Part shown: in pieces, positions 1 through 7,694 of the stretch
Layout of the letters: each line of letters starts with the position of its first letter
Numbering within the stretch: the stretch's first letter is position 1
Source: Caldilineaceae bacterium SB0661_bin_34
GTDB taxonomy: Bacteria; Chloroflexota; Anaerolineae; Caldilineales; Caldilineaceae
Reading direction: 5' to 3'
DNA: 55,110 nucleotides
NCBI GenBank assembly: GCA_009841145.1
Contig: VXMJ01000012.1
Coordinates: forward strand, 1-55,110
Notes under the pieces: model-generated
Database searches by the model: none
Told to the model about the DNA's origin: nothing
The model's input: only the letters and a program-made list of their open reading frames with translations
Made by a program: the position numbers and the translations under genes

Positions 1-148
1 CGAACCAGGCCAGTTGGAAACGCCCCCGCGCCCAGTTCGCCGCCACCCGCGCCCACCCCGCGTGCTCCAGCATCCGCGTCTCCTGCTGGTCGGTCGGGGC
101 GAGGGCAATCCGGTGGGACTTGCCCAGCCCTTTCAGATGCTGGCTCAT
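1..148 (-). CDS. tnpB: TnpB-like protein, N-terminal part only (runs off window)
   Basis: The first 49 codons of a minus-strand gene are visible; the rest lies outside the window. The residues begin MSQHLKGLGKSHRIALAPT and continue with an E-x-R-M-L-E-H-A-G-W-A-R-V-A-A-N-W-A-R pattern. This matches the start of IS607/IS200-IS605 TnpB proteins, where a short basic segment is followed by a helix with a conserved A-x-N-W-A. In the family TnpB is an RNA-guided DNA nuclease; its catalytic RuvC residues and guide RNA would lie beyond the left edge, so activity cannot be judged. The ATG (148-146) overlaps the tnpA stop codon in an ATGA, the usual coupling in IS607 elements. Confidence 0.75.
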   Translation of the reverse strand, partial: MSQHLKGLGKSHRIALAPTDQQETRMLEHAGWARVAANWARGRFQLAWF

Positions 149-774
149 GGGGCCGTGGCAGGCCCCTCTTCGGACTTCAGGACTTCGATCAGCTTGCGCG
201 CCTTGGGTGACCGGCGACCGTACAGACGCGCCGAGAACTCCGTGATGATCTCGAGCATGTCCCGGGCCAGTTCCTCCTCGAAGGAGGGGGGATCGGTCCC
301 ATGGATCACCACCACTTCGACCCCCTGCTTCTCGCACAAGGCAAACACCAACTCGGCCCCGAAGCGCAGCAGCCGATCCCCGTGGGTCAGCACCAGACGC
401 TGCATCCGGCGGCGCAGGATCAGGTCCAGCAATCGCTGCAGGCCGGGCTTGTCATACTGCAACCCACTGCCCAGGTCGCGGATGATCTCGGTGCGCCAGC
501 CCCGGGCCGCGCAGTACGCTTCCAGGGCGGCGTGCTGACGGTCCAGATCGGCCTTTTGGTCAGGGCCGGACACACGGGCATAGCCGACGGTCGCGGCCGA
601 TTCGTTGCTTGTGCCCAGCAACGCGGCGCGGTCATAGTAGCGCGTCCCCGCTGCCGACTTGCGCGCCGGCAGCAACTCGCCGGTCTCCTCCCACTTGCGC
701 ATAGTCTTCACGCCCACGCCCATCAGCGCGGCGGCCTCGCCTATGCGTATCAGTCGGTTTTGATGCTTAGCCAT
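145..774 (-). CDS. tnpA: IS607-family serine resolvase/transposase TnpA
   Basis: 209 residues from the ATG at 774; a GTG at 792 would add six. Residues about 8-50 form a MerR-like helix-turn-helix (IGEAAALMGVGVKTMRKWEE) that binds element ends. Residues about 64-200 are a serine recombinase domain with the nucleophile Ser69 in YARVS, followed by an R/D-rich catalytic part (RDLGSGLQYDKPGLQRLLD). This order, DNA-binding domain first, is the IS607 arrangement and the reverse of classic resolvases. The length is normal for the family and no frameshift is seen. It overlaps tnpB by 4 bp. IS607 elements have no terminal inverted repeats and make no target duplication, so the right-hand boundary of the element (somewhere within 775-951) cannot be fixed from the sequence. 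Confidence 0.9.
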   Translation of the reverse strand: MAKHQNRLIRIGEAAALMGVGVKTMRKWEETGELLPARKSAAGTRYYDRAALLGTSNESAATVGYARVSGPDQKADLDRQHAALEAYCAARGWRTEIIRDLGSGLQYDKPGLQRLLDLILRRRMQRLVLTHGDRLLRFGAELVFALCEKQGVEVVVIHGTDPPSFEEELARDMLEIITEFSARLYGRRSPKARKLIEVLKSEEGPATAP

Positions 775-838
775 AGGCCAGCATACTGCCACATAATATC
801 CGATTTCAGAGAACTATTACTACCCCTGTTGGCAGCAG

Positions 839-861
839 GTACGGTACACCGTGTACCGTGC
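839..861. repeat. Short perfect palindrome upstream of tnpA
   Basis: ACGGTACA, a 3-nt gap, then TGTACCGT form a perfect 8-bp inverted repeat (841-859), extended by one wobble and one G:C pair. A second inverted repeat, CGTTTGG-N3-CCAAACG, lies at 916-932. Both fall between tnpA and the next coding remnant. They could be TnpA-binding subterminal sites or an operator for tnpAB; nothing in the sequence decides this. Confidence 0.4.
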
Positions 862-951
862 ACATTTCGTGACCACCGTTTCCGGAACCGGGATCAGTGG
901 TCCCGCACGGTTTGCCGTTTGGGAACCAAACGATTGCTCAAAGCGTTGAAC

Positions 952-1182
952 ATGAACGTTTTGCACGTCACCAATTCGTACTCGCCAAACACAGGAGGCA
1001 TGGCCACGGCAGTGCACTCTCTGGTCCGTCGACTATATCGGCTCTATGCGGCTGCGATGCGCTGCAATCACAGCCATGGAACCACGCCGCATCGACACTG
1101 GGACAGCCCACTGGCTGGATGGGTTGATCAGGCCCTGACCGATGGTCCGGTTCCCGTGATCCAAGGGGTGCGTACGCCATGA
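952..1182 (+). pseudogene. Glycosyltransferase family 4 N-terminal stub, probably a remnant
   Basis: A 76-residue reading frame begins MNVLHVTNSYSPNTGGMATA, which closely resembles the N-terminal nucleotide-fold strand and glycine loop of GT4 glycosyltransferases. After about residue 30 the resemblance ends; the remaining residues match no family I recognise. A normal GT4 has 350-400 residues, so this looks like an internally deleted gene whose start survived. Its TGA overlaps the ATG of the downstream MFS gene in an ATGA, so it may still be translated and help ribosomes enter that gene. It lies directly beside the IS607 element, consistent with transposon-linked damage. Alternatively the frame downstream of residue 30 is the end of an unrelated gene fused by the deletion. 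Confidence 0.5.
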
Positions 1183-2378
1183 GACGCGATCTGGTAGCCA
1201 CAGGCTCACTGATGGGTGTCGGCATGTTGACAGTCGCATCCAGTGCCATCGTGGTACCTTCCCTGCTGGAGTTCGCAGAATATTTTGGCGGCGGCGTTGC
1301 AGGTGCGAACGCGGCCAATCTGTTCCTGGTCATGCCGTCCGTGGGTCTTGTGGCTGCCGCGCCCGTGGCCGGCTGGCTGGCAGATCGTTTCGGGCGGTGG
1401 CACACCCTCCTTGGCTCCGTGGTGTTGTTGGTCCTCAGCGGCGTCAGCGGCTACTGGACCACTGAGTACCCGTTGATGTTGATGGAACGGTTCGTGCTGG
1501 GTTGCAGCATTGGCGGGACCATCACCAGTTCCGCTTCGCTCTTGGGGGCCCTGCCGGAAGAGGCCAGACGCCAGAGCCTTCTGGGCAAGCAGTCCGCCTT
1601 CACCAACGTGGCGGGATTGACATATCTGTTCCTGGGCGGACAACTGGCCGCTGTGCATTGGCAGCTGCCCTTCCTGATTTACCTGTGGCCGGTCGTACTG
1701 GTGCCGTTCCTGGTGGTCAGCCTACGAACAGAGTCGCCTGTGCTGGTGTCAAAGGTTGAGGTTTTCGGGAAAGGGTTTGCTGTGTGGCTGCGCGGACCGG
1801 CGATGCCGATCCTGCTCCTGGCTTGGGGATTGGGCTGCCTGACCATGATCTTCATCTACTCACTGTTCACGGTGCACCCCTATCGAATGCAGGAACTGGG
1901 GCTTGCCGATCCAAGGATTGTGTCGTTGACCATCATGATGGCGGCCGCGTCATCGGCCGTCGCCAGCTGGAATTTGCGCCGAATTGGCCGCCATCTGGGG
2001 CCCTATCCCGTCTTCGCGCTTACCTTTCTGCTGTTCGCGGCGGGATTCCTGATCGTGGCCGTCGCCAGCGAACTCTGGCATGTGGTGCTGGGCAACCTGG
2101 TTCTGGGGATCGGCATGGGACTCCCCGTACCCAACGGAGCCGCGTGGCTGAGCGGGTTGACTCCCGGCCTTTGGCGGAGCCGCGTCCTGGGTGTGTTCAA
2201 CACATTCGTGTACATGGGCCAGTTTCTATCCCTGTGGCTTATCCGCGCGGCGAATTCCTTCTCTCCCCACATCCATCACGTCCATTGGGGTCTGGGCCTC
2301 GCGTGCCTGGGCATTGCCTGCCTGATGGCGGCTACGGTTTCCTATGTTCACCGGCTGTCAAGCCGGCTTGAAACATAG
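1179..2378 (+). CDS. MFS transporter
   Basis: 399 residues, strongly hydrophobic with about 12 predicted membrane helices, the normal size for the major facilitator superfamily. The loop after helix 2 carries the MFS signature A as GWLADRFGRWHTLLG (G-x-L-A-D-R-x-G-R). The second half contains a further inter-domain repeat around RRIGRHLGPYP. It would act in the cytoplasmic membrane as a proton-coupled carrier; the substrate is unknown and the neighbours do not help. The start at 1179 is coupled to the preceding stub by a 4-bp overlap; a later Met at 1212 is possible. It is followed by 251 bp without a gene before the Uma2 gene. Confidence 0.85.
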   Translation: MRRDLVATGSLMGVGMLTVASSAIVVPSLLEFAEYFGGGVAGANAANLFLVMPSVGLVAAAPVAGWLADRFGRWHTLLGSVVLLVLSGVSGYWTTEYPLMLMERFVLGCSIGGTITSSASLLGALPEEARRQSLLGKQSAFTNVAGLTYLFLGGQLAAVHWQLPFLIYLWPVVLVPFLVVSLRTESPVLVSKVEVFGKGFAVWLRGPAMPILLLAWGLGCLTMIFIYSLFTVHPYRMQELGLADPRIVSLTIMMAAASSAVASWNLRRIGRHLGPYPVFALTFLLFAAGFLIVAVASELWHVVLGNLVLGIGMGLPVPNGAAWLSGLTPGLWRSRVLGVFNTFVYMGQFLSLWLIRAANSFSPHIHHVHWGLGLACLGIACLMAATVSYVHRLSSRLET

Positions 2379-2629
2379 GCCGGTCCGTCGTATTCCGATG
2401 GAAGGCTGCACCGGGGAGTCTTGGGATGTGGCCTGTTCAGGTCCCATCACGTGCCATGGCAAGGCTTTTGGCAATTCCCGTCTATTCTCCGGCATCTGCC
2501 GGCTCCGAATGTTTGCGGGCGAAGGGCTTGGTACCGTCCGGTGGCGGAGCAGGGCACCCGTCCCTTCCCGCCGGCCGGGCCCGGGTAGAATGGGATCGTT
2601 CGGAGCGACCGGGCACGGGAGACACAGAG

Positions 2630-3850
2630 ATGAAGGCGGTGGAACTGCGGAAGCCAATCCGGTCCGTGGCCGACGAGCGCGCGCCGGCGCGCCCGGATCC
2701 GGCCTGGGACTGGCAGGTGGTGCCGCGGCATGGCGACACCAATGCCGTCACGGCGCGCGCGGCCTGGGCAAAGCGGATTGCCTGGCGGCTGGCCCATCCC
2801 GAGGCCTGGCGGGCCGAGCTGGCCCAGTTGGCGTACTTCGATCCCGCGTACACCTACGACGAGGCCCACGAGTACTGGTGGGACCGGACCACCGACCCCC
2901 ATCTGAGCACGGACATCCGCCATTGGATTCTGACCGAGGATGGCTTTGTGAGTCCCCAGCATTACAGACACACCCCCCTCCTTGTGGCCATGCTCTTCGT
3001 ACTCCGTGCCATGTTCGGCAACCGCGTGGAGCGGGAACCGGAGGTCCACTTCGATCCGGACTTCGGGGGCCGTGCCGGCATGTACACCGAGAATGGGCAT
3101 CCGGTCTCGCAGGTGGAGCCGGATTTGGTGGTGCTGCCGCGGGAACTGCTGCTGCCGGAAGACGCGGAGCGGAGCAGGGAAGGGCGCACGATGCGGATTG
3201 ACCGGGACCACCCGATCCCGGAACTGGTGGTGGAGATCCTGTCCCCCACGACCAGAACCAAGGATGTGAGGGGGAAGATGCACCTGTATGCCGACCTTGG
3301 CATTGCCGAGTACCTGACCTGCGATCCCGGCGGTGAACCCGAACCCGATGTACCCGCGGCACTTCAGTTCTTCCGCCTGCAGCCGGATGGCCGCTATCGG
3401 CAGGACGAAAACGCGTCGGCCTACTTCAGCACTGTGTGCGACACGCACGTGCGCCTGTGGCAGCCGGACACGGGGCGGCCGCCGCGCTTCCAGTGGTGGG
3501 ATGCAGGACAGGGCCGCTGGCGTGATCAGGCGGCCGACGCGGAATACGAACGGGAACGGTACAACCGGGAGCGGGAAGCCGAACGGGAACGGCACAACCG
3601 GGAGCGGGAAGCCGAGCGGGAACGGCACAATCGGGAACTTCGGGCAACCCGGCTGGAAGTAGCCGTTGACCTGCTGCACAAGCTCCTGCCCGACCGAGTG
3701 GCTCCGGCGGACCGAGATCGGATCGAGGAAGCTTGGCGCCGGGACGGCCCTCCCGCGGATGCGGTCGACCGCATCCTGGCCGTTCGGCAATCACCGACTG
3801 AATGGAGGTTCCTGTTGCGGATTCCAAACGAGGATCAGACAGGGGAATGA
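2630..3850 (+). CDS. Uma2 (DUF820) family protein with coiled-coil tail
   Basis: 406 residues from the ATG at 2630, preceded by GGGAG eight bases upstream. Residues about 135-250 carry the Uma2/DUF820 restriction-endonuclease-like core: Asp165 (EPDLVVLP), Glu202 in ELVVEILSPTTR, and Lys216 before HLYADLGIAEYL. These correspond to the PD-(D/E)xK catalytic positions and appear intact. Uma2 proteins are usually about 190 residues. This one has an extra N-terminal segment of about 110 residues and a charged C-terminal tail. The tail contains an 11-residue unit, AERERHNRERE, repeated about three times (about 3541-3632) and so forms a coiled coil. Uma2 proteins are very abundant in Chloroflexota and cyanobacteria; their biological role is not settled. 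A TAGAAT at 2586-2591 could be a -10 element. Confidence 0.85.
   Translation: MKAVELRKPIRSVADERAPARPDPAWDWQVVPRHGDTNAVTARAAWAKRIAWRLAHPEAWRAELAQLAYFDPAYTYDEAHEYWWDRTTDPHLSTDIRHWILTEDGFVSPQHYRHTPLLVAMLFVLRAMFGNRVEREPEVHFDPDFGGRAGMYTENGHPVSQVEPDLVVLPRELLLPEDAERSREGRTMRIDRDHPIPELVVEILSPTTRTKDVRGKMHLYADLGIAEYLTCDPGGEPEPDVPAALQFFRLQPDGRYRQDENASAYFSTVCDTHVRLWQPDTGRPPRFQWWDAGQGRWRDQAADAEYERERYNREREAERERHNREREAERERHNRELRATRLEVAVDLLHKLLPDRVAPADRDRIEEAWRRDGPPADAVDRILAVRQSPTEWRFLLRIPNEDQTGE
3541..3632 (+). repeat. Tandem 33-bp coding repeat (hendecad coiled coil)
   Basis: Three near-identical 33-bp units encode Y/A-ERERHNRERE in the tail of the Uma2 protein. Differences are few (AAC/AAT, GAA/GAG synonymous changes and H to Y in the first unit). 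An 11-residue period fits a right-handed or straight coiled coil. Short identical units like this can change copy number by slippage. Confidence 0.8.
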
Positions 3851-4042
3851 CACTCGCGGACGCTGCTCCGAACCCGAAGCAGCGTCTTCTGATCGGGGCG
3901 ATCCCGCGCGCCGGTTCGCTGTCGGCAGCCTGTGTCTTCTGCCGGTACCGGATGCGGAAGGCCTACTGGCACCACCACCTTGCCGCGTCCGCACACCAAT
4001 AAAACCGTCGGCAGCGGGCCGAATCCATGATTCAGCAGCCTG

Positions 4043-4251
4043 CTACACGGTAATCAGGGCTTCGTTCCGGTGGTAGACCACCGGGTTCTGGCGGTCGTCG
4101 TTCAATTCGTCCCCGATCGCATACGCGGCGACCTGTTCGTCGCTCAGGACATTCTGGATCCCGTTGAAGGTGCTGCCATAGGGCATGAAGGCACAGGTCA
4201 TGGCCCGGCGCCAGCCGGAGGTCATGTTGGCGCCGGCCCCGTGGGCCAGCA
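4043..4251 (-). pseudogene. 3' fragment of a phytanoyl-CoA dioxygenase gene (duplicate of 52267-52475)
   Basis: This stretch encodes the last 69 or so residues of a PhyH-type dioxygenase, from LLAHGAGANM to the stop. It matches the end of the intact gene at 52267 almost base for base; I count only about five mismatches over 209 bp (for example near 4063 and 4089). The identity stops sharply at 4251, where an IS5-type transposase remnant begins. The Fe-binding H-x-D of the family is missing, so no enzyme can be made. The copy is in the same orientation as the intact gene, 48.2 kb away. Confidence 0.9.
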
Positions 4252-4253
4252 AC

Positions 4254-4834
4254 CGGTAGTGGCTGCTGGCGCACGACGCGGGACGCGCCCTGGTCGACGA
4301 GGTGGTGTGGGGGGCCGATGCGGAGAGCTTGCTGTCGGACGAGCACTTCAGTGTGGACGGAACCCTGATCGGGGCCGCGGCCAGCCCAGGAGCTTTCGTC
4401 CCAAGGATGAACCGTTCCTGCCTTCGGACGACGATGATCCCGACAACCCGAGCGTGGATTCCCGCAGGGAGTGCCGGAGCAACGCGACCCACGCCAGCAT
4501 CACGGATCCCGAGGCGCGGCGGCTGTGCAAGGGTCGGGGGAGGGAAGCCAAGCCGGCGTTTCCGGACCATGTCTTGATGGAACACGGCAATGGCCTGTTG
4601 ATGGACTTCACGGTTAGCCAGGCCACCGACATGGCCGAGCGGGATGTGGTGCCGGAGCTCCTGGACGGGGTGCGGGAACGGGGCTGCCGGCCGCGCACGC
4701 TGGCCGGCGACCGCAGCTGCGACACGAAGGACTGTGTGAAGGACATGCGTGCGCAGCGGACAACCCCGCATGTGACTCGGAAGAAGAACTCGGCCATCGA
4801 CGGTCGCACCACGCGTCATGCCGGCTCCGCTGTG
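4254..4834 (+). pseudogene. IS5-type (DDE) transposase remnant, frameshifted and truncated at both ends
   Basis: From about 4254 one frame reads LLAHDAGRALVDEVVWGADA then LLSDEHFSVDGTLIGA. Near 4390 the homology shifts to another frame: FRPKDEPFLPSDDDD, NATHASITDPEARR, LMDFTVSQAT, DVVPELLDGVRERG, RTLAGDRSCDTKDCV, SAIDGRTTRHAG. These are landmarks of the IS5-family transposase core; D in FSVDGT and in the GDR motif correspond to catalytic acids. The N-terminal DNA-binding part and the C-terminal E-containing part (normally after the RTTRHxGY segment) are absent. A frameshift plus two truncations make it inactive. The left break coincides with the break in the PhyH fragment. Confidence 0.85.
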
Positions 4835-4990
4835 AACCTTCACCTGTCAACTATTGGACATAAGCCTCTTTCCAATTGGCAAGGATTGTCCTACGGCTCA
4901 TTGACCGGATTCGGTAGGCGAACACCCGGTGCCGTTGGCGCGCATGCGGTGGTGAACATCGACCGGAACAGCAAGTGCTGGGCGGTTGGC

Positions 4991-6496
4991 TCATGCCTGA
5001 CCGTAGATGTGTTCATAGAGATCCACCTGCCGCGCGAGGCCGCGGTCGTAGGTCGGCGCTTCGTCGGGGTTCGGCTCGAAGCGATCGGCAATGTGGAATT
5101 CCGGCGAACGCGCCTCGGATTCCAGGATGGCCTCCAGCGTAAGAATCGCGGCACCGCGGCTGGTGGTCTCCGTGGATCGGGTTCGCTGGACCGGCCGTTG
5201 GCTGGCCCCTGCCAGTATCCGGCACCAAAGATCCGAGTACTCGAGATTGCCGCCACTGGCCAGGATGGCCGTGTCCGGCTGGATGGCGGGAGTCAGTTTC
5301 CGGATGATCAACGCCAGACGGTAGGTCACCGCCTCCAGGCCGGCTCGCATCAATTGGCCCGGTTCCGTGCCGGCGGTGATGCCGTGCAGGCTGAGCGAGG
5401 CATTGTCGGCCCAGCCCGGGCTTCGTTCGCCCTGCAGGAACGGCAGGATGGTCAGGCCATGGCTGTCGGGGTGCACCGCGCGGGCCTGTTGTTCGAGATC
5501 GGCGCGGGTTTCGCCCAGCAAATTGCAGATCCAAACCGGAATCGAACCACCGTCCGTCAGGGCACCGCCCAGTAGATGCCGGTTGTGATCGATCCGATAG
5601 CACCATAGTCCGGCCGGTACTTCGGGGGCGGTGCCGTCCGGCCGGTTTGGCAGGACCACGCGGACGGCGGCGCTTGTGCCGATGGTCACCGCCAACGCGG
5701 TTCGATCCACGGCGCCACTGCCGATGTTGGCGGCGGCGCCGTCGCCAACCGGCAGGCAGAAGCGGCTTTCCGCCAGTTCCGGCCATCTTTGGGCATAGAT
5801 GGGGGCCAGTGTGGCCAGACTTTCACTGTAATCCCTGAGCGGGGGCAGATGTTCCTCCGAGATGGGCAACAGGTTCAGCAGTTCGCCACTCCAAGCTTGC
5901 CGATGTCTGTCCTGCAGTCCGGTCCATCCTGCCTCGCAGGTGGAAATGGGAGCTGCCGGCCGGCCTGTCCAGCGCGCCAGCAGATGGCTGCCCAGCGTCT
6001 GCCAGCATGCCGTTTGTGCCAGCAGCCCGGGTTCCGTGGCGTCCAGGCCGAGTAGTTGGGCCGGGGCGTACGCCGTGTGGATGGGTACGCCGGTCCGCGC
6101 CCACGTGGCCTCCAACTCCCCTTGTTTCTCAAGTTGCCCGCGCAGTTGCTCCGCCGCGGCAGCCCCGTGGCGGCAGGCATAGGTGAACCCCGGTGTTACC
6201 GGCCGTCCAGCCGCGTCCACACCCACCAGACTCATGGCGAGGGAGGAAATTCCGACGCCCAGGATGCGGATGTCTCCGGACAGCCTCCTCAAATCGGCCA
6301 GGCAATCGTCCACCACCGCGTCGGCGGCTGCGGTAACCTCGCCGACGGGCAGGGTCCCATCGTTGCCCAGCGCATAGGTGCGCGCGTGCAGGGGCGGGTT
6401 GTCGGGGGTGCTGCTGACGTGCCGGGCGGCTTGGTCGTAGGCGCGGCACCGGACCGAGGACGAACCGATGTCCAGGGCCAGAACGAGTTCCTGCAT
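4991..6496 (-). CDS. FGGY-family carbohydrate kinase
   Basis: 501 residues, the usual length for FGGY kinases. The N-terminal phosphate-binding loop reads LALDIGSSSVRCRAYD. The second actin-like domain carries VGDGAAANIGSGAV and AVTIGTSAAVRV, and the late LASGGNLEYSDLWCRILA resembles the adenosine-binding segment. Such enzymes phosphorylate pentoses, hexoses or gluconate-type sugars with ATP in the cytoplasm; the residues visible do not name the substrate, though gluconate/xylulose-like kinases are closest in feel. It is the last gene of the Dpp-type transporter operon, 48 bp after the second permease. That links the importer to a sugar or sugar acid rather than to peptides. Confidence 0.88.
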   Translation of the reverse strand: MQELVLALDIGSSSVRCRAYDQAARHVSSTPDNPPLHARTYALGNDGTLPVGEVTAAADAVVDDCLADLRRLSGDIRILGVGISSLAMSLVGVDAAGRPVTPGFTYACRHGAAAAEQLRGQLEKQGELEATWARTGVPIHTAYAPAQLLGLDATEPGLLAQTACWQTLGSHLLARWTGRPAAPISTCEAGWTGLQDRHRQAWSGELLNLLPISEEHLPPLRDYSESLATLAPIYAQRWPELAESRFCLPVGDGAAANIGSGAVDRTALAVTIGTSAAVRVVLPNRPDGTAPEVPAGLWCYRIDHNRHLLGGALTDGGSIPVWICNLLGETRADLEQQARAVHPDSHGLTILPFLQGERSPGWADNASLSLHGITAGTEPGQLMRAGLEAVTYRLALIIRKLTPAIQPDTAILASGGNLEYSDLWCRILAGASQRPVQRTRSTETTSRGAAILTLEAILESEARSPEFHIADRFEPNPDEAPTYDRGLARQVDLYEHIYGQA

Positions 6497-6544
6497 GCCG
6501 GTTAGTGTACCTGCGCCGGGATCGGCCGGGTCGCGGGGCCGGGA

Positions 6545-7672
6545 TTAGTGGGTATACGGATCCGCCGCGTCGCGCAGCCCGTCGCCCGTGAAGTTGAAGC
6601 AGAGAACGACCACGATGATGCAGACGCCCGTCGAGAACAGCCAGGGGGAACTGGCCACGGTGCGGATGTTCTGCACGTCGGCCAGCAGCACACCCCAGCT
6701 CACGACCGGGGCCTGCAGGCCGAGACCGATGAAGCTTAGGGCGGTCTCGGCCAGGATCATCTCGGGGATGCGCAGGGTCAGGACCGCGATCAGATGGCTG
6801 GTCATGGACGGTACCAGGTGCCGGAAAATGATGCGTGTCTCGCTGGCCCCGAGGAAACGGGCGGCCAGCACGAACTCCTCTTCGCGCAGGGCCAGGAAGC
6901 GGCCCCGGACCACGCGGGCAATCTCCGTCCAGGCGACCACCGAAATCACAATCGTGATGCCGAAGTAGATCTGGATGGCCGTCCACTCCCGCGGCAGGGC
7001 CGCGGACAGCGTCAGCCACAGCGGGATCTGCGGAAGGGACTGCAGCAGTTCAATCATCCGCTGGATGAACAGGTCCACCGTCCCGCCGAAGTAGCCGGAC
7101 ACGCCTCCCAGCAGGACCCCCAGGGCCAGGCTGAGAATGACGCCGATGAACCCGATCGACAGGGAGATGCGTGTGCCGTAGACCACGCGCGAAAGCATGT
7201 CGCGTCCCAGTTCGTCGGTCCCCAGCAGGAAGATCCGCGCGTCCGGATCCTCCAGGCCGAAGAGATGCCGGTCGCCCCGCCAGAGTCCCCAGAAACGGTA
7301 GGGGTCGCCCTTGACCCAGAACCGAATCGGATGGGGCTGCTCCTCGTCCTCCGCGAAGACCATGCGCAGGGTTGTGGGATCGCGGCTCTGGACGTAGTCG
7401 TAGGTGAACGGCCGGTGGAGGCGGCCTTCGTGCAGGAACCGGATGCGCATGGGCGGCGCGTACTGGTAGAAGACGTTGGGAATGTTGGGGTCGTACGGAG
7501 CCACGAATTCGACCGCGATTGCCATGATGTAGAAAAAGGCAATCACGAAGAGGCTGACCACGGCCGCCTTGTGGCGCAGGAAGCGCCAGCGCATCAACTG
7601 CCACTGCGACGCCGTGTCCAGGCGTTCGGTGGCATCTACGGCCGGCAGCGCGGCCATGGTTTCGGCGGTCAT
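6545..7672 (-). CDS. Dpp/Opp-type ABC transporter permease (DppC-like)
   Basis: 375 residues with about six membrane helices. The N-terminal OppC-type segment (TASQWQLMRWRFLRHKAAVV) is followed by helix 1. A long extracytoplasmic insert of about 90 residues then runs up to FLLGTDELGRDMLSRVVYG, the conserved family segment after which the core starts. The ATPase-contact EAA loop is visible as FVLAARFLGASETRIIFRHL. The protein forms the channel with the neighbouring DppB-like permease. It lies 22 bp downstream of that gene and upstream of the kinase. The large insert between helices 1 and 2 occurs in a subset of OppC proteins and may contact the binding lipoprotein. Confidence 0.92.
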   Translation of the reverse strand: MTAETMAALPAVDATERLDTASQWQLMRWRFLRHKAAVVSLFVIAFFYIMAIAVEFVAPYDPNIPNVFYQYAPPMRIRFLHEGRLHRPFTYDYVQSRDPTTLRMVFAEDEEQPHPIRFWVKGDPYRFWGLWRGDRHLFGLEDPDARIFLLGTDELGRDMLSRVVYGTRISLSIGFIGVILSLALGVLLGGVSGYFGGTVDLFIQRMIELLQSLPQIPLWLTLSAALPREWTAIQIYFGITIVISVVAWTEIARVVRGRFLALREEEFVLAARFLGASETRIIFRHLVPSMTSHLIAVLTLRIPEMILAETALSFIGLGLQAPVVSWGVLLADVQNIRTVASSPWLFSTGVCIIVVVLCFNFTGDGLRDAADPYTH

Positions 7673-7694
7673 GGCAAACGGGGCGGGTGTGCGG

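Noticed and set aside
2489..2502. Hairpin before the Uma2 gene (CCGGCA-TC-TGCCGG)
   Set aside because: A two-base loop is not sterically plausible and it is too short to be convincing.
3541..3632. Possible CRISPR-like or satellite repeat
   Set aside because: The units are directly adjacent, in frame and code for a coiled coil; there are no spacers.
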